NCBI GenBank assembly: GCA_030432695.1 | Contig: JAUILN010000002.1 | Location: forward strand, 124,001 to 188,000 | Length of the DNA: 64,000 bases | From: a bacterium | GTDB lineage: Bacteria; Planctomycetota; UBA1135; UBA2386 | Reading direction: 5' to 3' | Part shown: piece by piece, positions 32,453 to 40,756 of the stretch | How the letters are laid out: each line of letters opens with the position of its first letter | How positions within the stretch are numbered: the stretch's first letter is position 1 | Translations under genes and position numbers: made by a program | The notes under the pieces: model-generated | Told to the model about the DNA's origin: nothing | Database searches by the model: none | Seen by the model: the letters and a program-made list of their open reading frames with translations, nothing else

Positions 32453-35400
32453 TCAGTACCCCTCCCCCATCTCCTCCCACCACCGCTCCCAGCGCCGCAG
32501 CGCTTCCTTCCGCTCCCGCGCCCCGGCCTTCGGGTCGAAGCCATGCGCATGCCGGGTGATCGCGCCCAGGTGCTTGATCGCGACCTCGCGCGTCGCCTCG
32601 TTCTCGCTCTCGAGGAGCTTCATCAGCACCGGCACCAGCGCGCGGTCGCGGTGCTTCTTCACCGCGTCGACGCTCTCGCGCCACAGCTTGGGCTCGCCCT
32701 CGCGCGCGGCGAGCAGGATCTTGGTGATGCCGGAGGCCTGCAGGTGCTCCAGGTTCTCGAACACCCCGAGGCGCCCGGGTTCGCCGGCGGGAACCGCGGC
32801 GTCGACGAGGACCGCCAGTTCGTCCCGGCTGGCCAAGGCCTGCAGAGCCTGGCCGATCGCGTTCTTTGCGCCGCCGTCGCGCTCCTTCTGCAAGCGCTCG
32901 GACAAGGCCTTGGTCGACTCCTGGACGCCGAGTCGGCCGAGCGCGCGGGCGGCGAAGATACGCACGTTGCGGTCGCCATGGTTCAGCGCCCCTTCCAAGG
33001 CCTTGACGCTGCGCTCCGAGGCGATCGAAGCCAACGCGCGCGCGACCTGCGTCGCGCAGGGCCCGTCCTTCAGACCGAGTAGCGGCAGCAGCATGTGCTC
33101 GTGCCGTTCCTGGCACACGGTGACCAGTAGGGTGGCCATCTGCCGGCGCAGGTCCTTGTCCTCCTTCTCGTCCTCGAGCACGTCGCAGATCACCGGCACC
33201 AGCGACGGACCGAGTTCGTCGGTGAGCCGCGCCAGGACGATCGCGCGCTCCTGCGCGTCTTTGCTGTTCCGCAATCGCTCCAGGAACGGAGCCGCGACCT
33301 CGCGCAGGTTGCCGGTGAACGGATGGACCTTGATCTTCGGGGCTCGGTCGTAGCGGTAGTAGGTGGTGAGGATCAGCACACCGATGGCGGTCGAGTAGAT
33401 CCGGCCGCCGCGGCCGTCGAAGCCGCCGGTGGTGTGCCAGGAGCCGTAGAACGGCGAGCGCCGGTCGTCGTCCTGCAGCTCCAGCATCGCGGGCTTCAGG
33501 GCCTTGTTCCACGTGCCCCAGTGTTCGCCGCCGACCTGGAACAGCGCCAGCGTCGCGTAGTACCAGTAGTAGAAGTCCGCGCCGCGCACCTGCGGGAGAT
33601 GCTCGACGAGGCGCCACGACGGCAACCGAACCTGCGGGATCTCCGGTGACTGACCGAGGAACATCCGCGACACCATTCCGACGCTGGTGAGCCGCAGGTT
33701 CTCGTTGGCGAGTCCGGGCCGCCCGGTGTAGCCGACCTGGTAGTAGCCGGGCTCGGTCATCGCATCGATGAACCGCAGCGCGTCGCGGTAGCCGACCACG
33801 TCGAGCCCGGCCTTGTGGCCGGCATTGAGCGCCATCACCACCCAACCGACCACCGAGGTATCGCCGGCCTGCTTGGGGTCGTAACGCCAGCCGCCGCCAT
33901 TGCGGTCCTGGGCGAACACCAGGAAGTCGAGCGCGAGCTGGGCGACCTCGGCGACGTACGGGTCGTCGGTGTAGGCATGCACCTCGCACAGCGCCTGCGT
34001 GGCGATCGCATGGCTGTACATGTAGTGCCCCGAGGTCGTCTCGAAGCGACCGTAGTCGGCAACGCGGGCGCCGAGCCACCGCACCGCGCGCTGCACCTGC
34101 TCGGTGTAGTCGCCCTGCTCGGTGGTATGCCCGGAGGTCACGTAGGCCAGGATCGAGAGGCCGGTCATCGCGACGTCCCACTCCTCCGAGCCGAGGCCGG
34201 CCGTCCGTGGATCGACGTCGCTCAGATGCAGCAGGAAGGCCCGCGCCCGCCAAGCACCGTCTTCGTCCTGAACCCTTGCCAGGAACTCCAAAGCCCGGTC
34301 GATCGCGCGCTCGGTGTCGGTGCCGCCGCCGTTCTGCCGGGCCATCCGCAGGCGTTCGGGCTTGGCGAGCACCTTGAGCTTCGCCTTCTGGCTCGGGCCG
34401 TCGCCCGAGCCTTCGCGGCCGGGAACGGTCTTGGCGACCGGCGCGGGCCCGCTGCGCCGGAAGTTCCATTGCGCCTGGTCTTCCCAATGCGCCCGCAGCC
34501 GCAGCACCGGATCGCGGCGCTCCGCCTCGAGGCCGTCGGCGCGGTAGTCGAAGTCCGACTCGACCAACGGACGCACCGTGTCGAAGGCCTGCTGGCGCAG
34601 TTCCGACGACCGACCGAAGCGCATCAGGTCGATCGATGCCGCCACCGCTGCGACCTGCAACGGCCGCCAGTTCACCGGCAGATCGGCCGCCACGATGCGT
34701 CGCAGCAGCCCCGCCGAGGCATCGTGGTGCGGCGAGCGCTCGTCCTTCGCCGCGGCGAACGCCAGCCGCGCGACCGCCGGCAGCACCTGCGGCAGGTGCT
34801 CCTCGACGGCAGCTCCCGCCTGCTCCAGTCGGGCCCGTTCGCGGGCACTCGGATCGGCCGCCCCCGACGCACGGGCGAGTTCGAGAGCCAGCTCGCCACA
34901 GGTCTCGCGTTCGGCCGGCGCGACGTCGTCGTGCAGGGAGCGCCAGCCGAGGTCGGTGCCGCCCATCACCATCGTCCACATCGAATGGCCGCCGGCCGCT
35001 CCCACGCCTGTCTGTGGGCTGCGTGAGACGAGGCCGCGGTGGTGACCCGGCGAATGATACCAGCCCTCGAACGCGCCGCGTCCATCGACCCGACCACCGA
35101 GGCAGTTCTCGCCGACCCCGCCCCCGAAGCCCTCCAGCCGCACCCGGTCGCTCGGGCCGCGGTTGCGCGGCACCGGCGAGATGTGGCCGAAGTAGCCGAG
35201 GTCGATCATCTCCTGGCTGTGCTTGCGCGACGCGGCATTGAGCCGCTCTTCGACCTCGAAGGGCCGCAGACCCAACACCCGCCGATAACGGTTGAGCACC
35301 GCGACGAACTGCCATTCGGTCTCGTCAAGGCTGAACGCCGCCTGCGCGTTGTAGACGTCGACCGCTTCGGCGAGCAGCTCCTCGACCAGCCAGTTCTCCC

Positions 35401-36718
35401 ACGGCGTGAGTTCCTGGTGCTGACGTTGCAGGTCGGCGCCGCGCTCGAGGACGTCGCGGACCTGGCCGGCGCGCAGATGCGCGAGCAACCACAGCGCGTC
35501 TTCGAGGCCGGACTGCTCTCGCCCGGGCAAGAGCCGCTTGGCATTCGTGGCGGCGTCGTCAGGACGTTCGCGGACGAAGTCGCCGAGCACCTCGACGCGC
35601 TCGGCACGCAGCAACGCGTCGATCCGGTTCAGCACGAGTTCGCGGCCGCGCACCCGTTGCAGGAGCGTGTAGGCACTCGCGGGCGAAACCCGGTCGTAGC
35701 TGCGCCGGTCGCGATCCACCAATTCTTCGTAGGCCGCGTACTGCTCCTCCAACGCCGCCCGCCCCGCATCGACCTGCGGCTGCTCGGGCTTGTCGTAACG
35801 ACCGATGAGCTTCAGCAGCTCGTCGCGCGGCTTGGCCATCGCGCCGTGCGCGGCAATCAGCTGCTCACGCAGCGACCTGCTCGACGAGTAGCTCGTCAGC
35901 CAGCCGCGCACCTCGTCGTAGTCGGGCCGCAACGCGCCACGGATCGTCATCGCCGCGGCTCGCAGCTTCCCCAACACCTGATCGCGCTGGACCTCGAACG
36001 CCGGCAGGTTGGTGACCTCGCGCTGCGGCTCGAACGGTGGCTCGGCACCCTCCAGGCCCAGGTCCGCCAAGGCCTGCAACGTGTCGTCGACCAGTCGCGC
36101 CCGGTCGCGGACGGCCAGCGGTAGGAACTCGCCGCGGTAGCGGTGGTAGCCCCCCTTCGGCACGCCTTCCCCACGCGACTCGGCCAGCAGCTGGTCGCCG
36201 ACGGCGCGCTGTCCTTGGTCGAGGTCGCGCGCCCGGCCGACCGCTTCCTCGGCCGCCGCGGTAGCCCCGGCGCGGAACAGCCAGCGCGCGATCGCGGTCG
36301 CCTCCACCGCGGTCGGATCGGCGGCGAGGAAGCGCTCGCCGACGGTCGCCGGCGGGAGCGCGCGCAGTTCGGTCGGCGCTCCGGCGTGGGCCAGCGCAGC
36401 CCGCTCGATGGCGAGCTCGGCGAGCAGCGAACGCGCCGCCTGGATGTCGGCCTGGGCCTCCGCGGCCTCTGCGGGGGTGGCGTCGAGGAACTGCTGCAGG
36501 CGCGCGGCGAGTTCCTCGTGGCGGATCTCGCGACGCCAGGCCGGTGCGTCCCGCGCGATGTCGGCGAACGGCTCGGTCGGCGCGGCCTTGTCGACGACCA
36601 CCACCCCGGCGGTCGCCGGCGCCGATTCCTGGGCGAGGACGACGCCGTGCGGAGTGCCGATCAGCCCGAGCAGGCAGACCGGGAGCGCGATGCCGAAGCG
36701 AGCGGGCCGAGGGGTCAT
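32453..36718 (-). CDS. 1421-aa secreted CAP / prenyltransferase-repeat / HEAT protein
   Basis: An exported protein (signal near the N terminus ending VVLAQ). Residues about 30-460 are helical and unassigned. Around 465-610 is a CAP/SCP domain (LNRYRRVLGLRPFEV, HSQEMIDLGYFGH, VGENCLGG, SPGHHRGL, TMVMGG). From about 800 to 1130 lie alpha/alpha-toroid repeats of the prenyltransferase/squalene-oxidase type (ERAIDRALEFLARVQDEDGAW, DVAMTGLSILAYVTSGHT, NGGGWRYDPKQ, STAIGVLILTTYYRY). The remaining ~290 residues are HEAT-like repeats (HGDRNVRIFAARALGRLG). The toroid part is paralogous to the gene at 45560. A scaffold or sensor at the cell surface is inferred. The ATG at 36718 is preferred over 36727 for the signal. 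Confidence 0.82.
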   Translation of the reverse strand: MTPRPARFGIALPVCLLGLIGTPHGVVLAQESAPATAGVVVVDKAAPTEPFADIARDAPAWRREIRHEELAARLQQFLDATPAEAAEAQADIQAARSLLAELAIERAALAHAGAPTELRALPPATVGERFLAADPTAVEATAIARWLFRAGATAAAEEAVGRARDLDQGQRAVGDQLLAESRGEGVPKGGYHRYRGEFLPLAVRDRARLVDDTLQALADLGLEGAEPPFEPQREVTNLPAFEVQRDQVLGKLRAAAMTIRGALRPDYDEVRGWLTSYSSSRSLREQLIAAHGAMAKPRDELLKLIGRYDKPEQPQVDAGRAALEEQYAAYEELVDRDRRSYDRVSPASAYTLLQRVRGRELVLNRIDALLRAERVEVLGDFVRERPDDAATNAKRLLPGREQSGLEDALWLLAHLRAGQVRDVLERGADLQRQHQELTPWENWLVEELLAEAVDVYNAQAAFSLDETEWQFVAVLNRYRRVLGLRPFEVEERLNAASRKHSQEMIDLGYFGHISPVPRNRGPSDRVRLEGFGGGVGENCLGGRVDGRGAFEGWYHSPGHHRGLVSRSPQTGVGAAGGHSMWTMVMGGTDLGWRSLHDDVAPAERETCGELALELARASGAADPSARERARLEQAGAAVEEHLPQVLPAVARLAFAAAKDERSPHHDASAGLLRRIVAADLPVNWRPLQVAAVAASIDLMRFGRSSELRQQAFDTVRPLVESDFDYRADGLEAERRDPVLRLRAHWEDQAQWNFRRSGPAPVAKTVPGREGSGDGPSQKAKLKVLAKPERLRMARQNGGGTDTERAIDRALEFLARVQDEDGAWRARAFLLHLSDVDPRTAGLGSEEWDVAMTGLSILAYVTSGHTTEQGDYTEQVQRAVRWLGARVADYGRFETTSGHYMYSHAIATQALCEVHAYTDDPYVAEVAQLALDFLVFAQDRNGGGWRYDPKQAGDTSVVGWVVMALNAGHKAGLDVVGYRDALRFIDAMTEPGYYQVGYTGRPGLANENLRLTSVGMVSRMFLGQSPEIPQVRLPSWRLVEHLPQVRGADFYYWYYATLALFQVGGEHWGTWNKALKPAMLELQDDDRRSPFYGSWHTTGGFDGRGGRIYSTAIGVLILTTYYRYDRAPKIKVHPFTGNLREVAAPFLERLRNSKDAQERAIVLARLTDELGPSLVPVICDVLEDEKEDKDLRRQMATLLVTVCQERHEHMLLPLLGLKDGPCATQVARALASIASERSVKALEGALNHGDRNVRIFAARALGRLGVQESTKALSERLQKERDGGAKNAIGQALQALASRDELAVLVDAAVPAGEPGRLGVFENLEHLQASGITKILLAAREGEPKLWRESVDAVKKHRDRALVPVLMKLLESENEATREVAIKHLGAITRHAHGFDPKAGARERKEALRRWERWWEEMGEGY

Positions 36719-36766
36719 GGACCCCACCTTAGCAGCCGGCGGCGCGACGCGAAGCCGCGCGCTCGG

Positions 36767-38161
36767 TCAGCGTAGTCCGATGCCCTGCTGGGCGATCCCG
36801 TCGCGCGCCATCAGCGCCTCGATGCCGTCCGGATCGCGCGGCAGCGCCGCGGAGAGCACCTCGCAGCCGTCCTCGGTGACCAGCACCACGTCCTCGATCC
36901 GGCAGCCCATGCCCTCGTCGCGGAGATAGGCACCCGGCTCGACGGTGATCAGCATCCCCGGCTCCAGGCGGTCGCCGCCGAAGTCGTGGACCGCCAGTCC
37001 CACGTGGTGGCACGGCCCGTGGTCGGCGCGGTATCCACGGTCGGCGAGCAGCTTCCGGCACAGCCCCGAGAGCTGTCCCAGCGACGCCCCCGGCTTCACC
37101 TCGGCGATCAGCGCTTCCTGAACCGCGAGCACGTCTTCCACCAGCTTGCGCTGGGCCGCGGAGAACTTGCCATTGGCCGGGAAGGTGCGGGTCACGTCGG
37201 TCGCATAGCCGTGCACCGTCGGCCCGTAGTCCATCACGATCAGGTCGCTCTCCAGGAGCTGCCGCGAGTTGGCGTCGTAGTGCAGCACGCAGCCATTGGG
37301 ACCCCCGCCCACGATCGCGGCATAGGCATCCGGACCGGCGCCGAGCCGCGAGAACACGTAGCGCGCCACCGCGGCGACCTGGTACTCGTACATCCCCGGC
37401 TCGGTGCTCTTCATCGCCTCGGCGATCCCCTCCACCGCGGCATGGGTCGAAGCACGGATCTGCGCGATCTCCTCGGCGGTCTTCACGCCGCGGAGCCGCT
37501 CCAGCACCGGTGTGAGGTCCCGAACCTCGACGTCGTCGAACAGCTCCTCGAGCTTCGCCTTCAACTGCAGCTCGCGTGATGCGCGACCATCCAGAGGATC
37601 GCCCGCGACCTTGCGCCAGGCACCACCCGCGGTCGACGAGGTGGCGCCGGGCCCGGGTGCCGGCTCGAGCAGGGTCCAGATCACCTGCCGGGGCTTGCCG
37701 TCCTTCGACTCCATCGGCTCGGTCGATTCGAGGAGTCCGGGCAACTCGCGCTCCACCAACGCGCGCAGGTTGCGCACCTCGTGGAAGCCGGTGCGCTCTG
37801 CCGACTCGTCGCCAGGGGCGAGGCGCGCGCCGTCCCAGGTGGCCGCGAAGCGGTTGAACGGCGGCACGAACAGCAGGTCCTTGCCGTCCTCGGGCAGGAG
37901 CACCATCGCCACCCCGGGATCCTCGACGCCGCTGAGGTACCAGAAGTCCTGGTCCTGGAAGAACGCGCCGTTGGTCGGCGGCTGCTCGCCGCTGCGCAGC
38001 AGGATCAGCCCGCCACCGACTGCCTCGCGAAGAGCGGCACGACGCGCGGCGAAGAACTCGCGGCTCAGTGGCTCGGGAGCGGGCTCCTGGGCCCACGACG
38101 AGTCCGAGAGCCCTACGGCGGCGGCAAGAAGGAGGATCGCGGATCGCGGGACCTGATGCAT
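36767..38161 (-). CDS. Secreted Xaa-Pro aminopeptidase (M24B, PepP-like)
   Basis: A 464-residue protein with a signal peptide (cleavage after SSWAQ), unusual because classical PepP is cytoplasmic. The N-terminal creatinase-like domain (LILLRSGEQPPTNGAFFQDQDFWYLSG) is followed by the pita-bread domain. All five metal ligands are visible: Asp in VMDYGP, Asp in ATDVTRTF, His in HHVGLAVHD, Glu in TVEPGAY and Glu in RIEDVVLV. It probably removes N-terminal residues before proline in the periplasm, complementing the DPPIV-like enzyme at 15528. Confidence 0.9.
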   Translation of the reverse strand: MHQVPRSAILLLAAAVGLSDSSWAQEPAPEPLSREFFAARRAALREAVGGGLILLRSGEQPPTNGAFFQDQDFWYLSGVEDPGVAMVLLPEDGKDLLFVPPFNRFAATWDGARLAPGDESAERTGFHEVRNLRALVERELPGLLESTEPMESKDGKPRQVIWTLLEPAPGPGATSSTAGGAWRKVAGDPLDGRASRELQLKAKLEELFDDVEVRDLTPVLERLRGVKTAEEIAQIRASTHAAVEGIAEAMKSTEPGMYEYQVAAVARYVFSRLGAGPDAYAAIVGGGPNGCVLHYDANSRQLLESDLIVMDYGPTVHGYATDVTRTFPANGKFSAAQRKLVEDVLAVQEALIAEVKPGASLGQLSGLCRKLLADRGYRADHGPCHHVGLAVHDFGGDRLEPGMLITVEPGAYLRDEGMGCRIEDVVLVTEDGCEVLSAALPRDPDGIEALMARDGIAQQGIGLR

Positions 38162-38246
38162 GGCCGCAGACTACGTCGCGCGGTCCCGCACGGAGAGTGC
38201 CCCCTGTTGACCCAGGGACCGCAGACCCCGACGCTCCCCGCCCACC

Positions 38247-39482
38247 ATGCGCGAATTCCTCACCCCCGCACTCGCGGCACTCTTCCTGGCCCCGCTCGCG
38301 TCGGCCCAGCTCCGCGCCGAGAAGATCGTCGCCGCCGACGACGAGTCCGGCTGGATCCAGCTCTTCGACGGCAAGACCCTCGATGGCTGGACCCAGCAGA
38401 ACGGCACCGCGACCTACGAGGTCGTCGACGGCACGATCGTCGGCACCACGGTGCAGGGCAGTCCGAACTCGTTCCTGTGCAGCGATCGCTTCTTCGGCGA
38501 CTACGAGCTCGAGTTCGACGTCAAGCTGTACGACGACGAGCTGAACTCGGGCGTGCAGATCCGCAGCCACTCGATCCCCACGCACAACAACGGCCGGGTC
38601 CACGGCTACCAGGTCGAGATCTCCACCAACGGCCACGCCGGCTTCGTCTACGACGAGGCGCGCCGCGGCTGGCTCAGCACCAACCGCGACGACCCGCGCA
38701 AGCGCACCGCCTTCCACAATGGCGAGTGGAACCACTATCGGGTGGTCGCGCTGGGCCCGACGATCCGCACCTGGGTCAATGGCGTGCAGGTCGCCGACGT
38801 GGTCGACGACTTCTCGCCGACCGGCTTCATCGGCCTGCAGGTCCACGCGGTCAGCGGCGACCCGAAGTGGCGCGTGGCGTGGCGCAACATCAAGCTGCGC
38901 GAGCTCGGCGATGGCGGTGGCTGGGCCGAGCTGTTCAACGGCAAGGACCTCTCCGGCTGGCGGGTCAACGAGAACCCCGACAGCGTGAAGGTCGAAGACG
39001 GCGCATTGGTGGTGCAGGGCGAGCGCGCCCACGTGTTCTACGACGGGCCGGTCTACCAGCACGACTTCAAGAACTTCGAGCTCGATTGCCTGGTCCGGAC
39101 CTCGCCGAGCGCCAACTCGGGGATCTACTTCCACACCGCGTTCCAGGACTCCGGCTGGCCGGCCAAGGGCTACGAGGTCCAGGTCAACAACACGCAGAGC
39201 GACTGGCGCCGCACCGGCGGGCTGTATGCGATCGACGACGTCCGCGAGGCACCGGCGCAGGACGACCAGTGGTTCGCGATGCGGGTGCGCGTGGAGGGCA
39301 AGCACGTGCAGATCTGGGTCAACGGCAACCAGACCATCGACTACACCGAGCCCGAGGGCGTCGAGCGCGCCGACGGCTTCAAGGGTCGACTGATCGACCG
39401 CGGCACCTTCGCACTGCAGTGCCACGATCCGGGCTCGCGGGTCGCCTACAAGCAGATCCGGGTCCGGCCGCTGCCGGAGTGA
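38247..39482 (+). CDS. Tandem DUF1080 (3-keto-disaccharide hydrolase-like) secreted protein
   Basis: A 411-residue protein with a signal peptide (LFLAPLASAQ). It carries two concanavalin-like DUF1080 domains. The first (about residues 28-215) opens SGWIQLFDGKTLDGWTQQ and ends GLQVHAVSGDPKWRVAWRNIKLREL. The second (about 220-411) opens GWAELFNGKDLSGWRV and ends LQCHDPGSRVAYKQIRVRPL. Each has the family pattern of an N-terminal LFxGK(T/D)LxGW and an R-N-I or K-Q-I-R end. DUF1080 proteins are expanded in planctomycetes and bind or cleave oxidised disaccharides. The next gene starts 20 nt downstream. Confidence 0.9.
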   Translation: MREFLTPALAALFLAPLASAQLRAEKIVAADDESGWIQLFDGKTLDGWTQQNGTATYEVVDGTIVGTTVQGSPNSFLCSDRFFGDYELEFDVKLYDDELNSGVQIRSHSIPTHNNGRVHGYQVEISTNGHAGFVYDEARRGWLSTNRDDPRKRTAFHNGEWNHYRVVALGPTIRTWVNGVQVADVVDDFSPTGFIGLQVHAVSGDPKWRVAWRNIKLRELGDGGGWAELFNGKDLSGWRVNENPDSVKVEDGALVVQGERAHVFYDGPVYQHDFKNFELDCLVRTSPSANSGIYFHTAFQDSGWPAKGYEVQVNNTQSDWRRTGGLYAIDDVREAPAQDDQWFAMRVRVEGKHVQIWVNGNQTIDYTEPEGVERADGFKGRLIDRGTFALQCHDPGSRVAYKQIRVRPLPE

Positions 39483-39502
39483 GAAGCAACGAGACCGCGC
39501 CG

Positions 39503-40747
39503 ATGCGACCCCTCCACACCGCGTCCGGCGCCCTGGTGCTCGGACTCTTCGCGCTCGCTGCGAGCGTGAGCCCGATCCAGGCACAGCGGCGCCCGAAGCC
39601 GCCGCGCCGCCCCGAGCCGCCGGCGGTGACCCTGCCGGCGTCGTGGGCCTCGGTGCGAATCGGCGACCTGCCGGCACATGCGTTGGAGCTGCTCGGCGAT
39701 CCCGAGCGCCGCGCGGCGCTGGCCGCCTCCGACCTGCCGGCGCTCGCCAACTGGTTCACCGCTCGCCCCCTCGACCCGGAGGGCTGGCTCACCTGGCTGA
39801 AGGAACACCGCGACGCTCTGCCGACGGGAGTGGCGTGGCACACCAGTGAGAACACCGCCATCGGGCTCGGATGGGTCGGTCGGAGCAACGACATGAAGCG
39901 GCGGGAGGCGGCTCTGAAGCGCGCCACCGGCGATGTTCTGGAACTCGCGTTCTCCGATGCACGCCAGCCGTTCGGGATGATCCTCGAGAATCTGGGCGAG
40001 GAGACCTCCGCGTGGTTCGACGACCGCGAGGCGTCGCCACTCCCCTTCGGCAACCTGCCGTATGGGACGGCGACGGTCGAATCCACCGAGCGCCACTTCC
40101 GTCGCCATCGCCATGCCGAGGGTCTCGAGGCCGCTCTGGACCGGCCGGTGATTGCAGACCTGGCGGACGGCGTGCTGCTGCGTGCGACAGGTCCCGGCGA
40201 CCCACTGCGTCTACGAGAACTGCTCCTGCCAGAGGGCACACGCTGTGAAGGCGCATGGCAGATCGAGGTCCGGGCCACGACTGCCGGCTACCGCGTGCTC
40301 GCGGAATCGGACGGCGAGGTAATCGCGGACCGGACCGTCGCCCTGCCGGACGTTCGGATGTCCCCGCAATCGCGCGCGCAGCTCGCCGCGCTCCACCGCC
40401 AGCTCCATCTGCGCCCGGACCCGCAATCGCGACCAATGGGCGAGCGACTCCCTGCCGACGCGGTCACCCTGACGATCCGACGTGACGAGTCGGCGGACAC
40501 ACCGGAACGCCGCGGCCTCCGCTTCGAACTCGGCGACGACGAACTGCCGGGTCTCGACGCGCTGTTCTTGACGTTGGTGCGACACGCCGTCGACCCGGCG
40601 TGGTGGAGGAACGACGCAGAGACGGGTGGCTTCGACCCGCGCGATCTCCGGATCGTCGTCGAGAAGCCGTGCACCTACAGCGACGTCGCGATGACGGTCG
40701 ACGCGCTGCTCGACGCCGGCTACTGGAACTTCCAGTTCCCCAGGTAG
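39503..40747 (+). CDS. Secreted protein of unknown function
   Basis: A 414-residue protein with a signal peptide (LALA-type hydrophobic run ending SPIQAQ) and then a basic Pro-Arg tract (RRPKPPRRPEPP). No family recognised. The C-terminal segment LRIVVEKPCTYSDVAMTVDALLDAGYWNFQF is reminiscent of the periplasmic ExbD/TolR ending (a strand, then a helix with an Asp and a short final strand), but the N-terminal membrane anchor and Asp of ExbD are absent. It lies 20 nt behind the DUF1080 gene, probably in one operon, and is convergent with the sigma fusion gene. Confidence 0.65.
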   Translation: MRPLHTASGALVLGLFALAASVSPIQAQRRPKPPRRPEPPAVTLPASWASVRIGDLPAHALELLGDPERRAALAASDLPALANWFTARPLDPEGWLTWLKEHRDALPTGVAWHTSENTAIGLGWVGRSNDMKRREAALKRATGDVLELAFSDARQPFGMILENLGEETSAWFDDREASPLPFGNLPYGTATVESTERHFRRHRHAEGLEAALDRPVIADLADGVLLRATGPGDPLRLRELLLPEGTRCEGAWQIEVRATTAGYRVLAESDGEVIADRTVALPDVRMSPQSRAQLAALHRQLHLRPDPQSRPMGERLPADAVTLTIRRDESADTPERRGLRFELGDDELPGLDALFLTLVRHAVDPAWWRNDAETGGFDPRDLRIVVEKPCTYSDVAMTVDALLDAGYWNFQFPR

Positions 40748-40756
40748 GCGAAGCGG

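Noticed and set aside
39503..40747. ExbD/TolR assignment
   Set aside because: Only the last ~30 residues resemble ExbD; the membrane helix with its Asp and an adjacent ExbB are missing.
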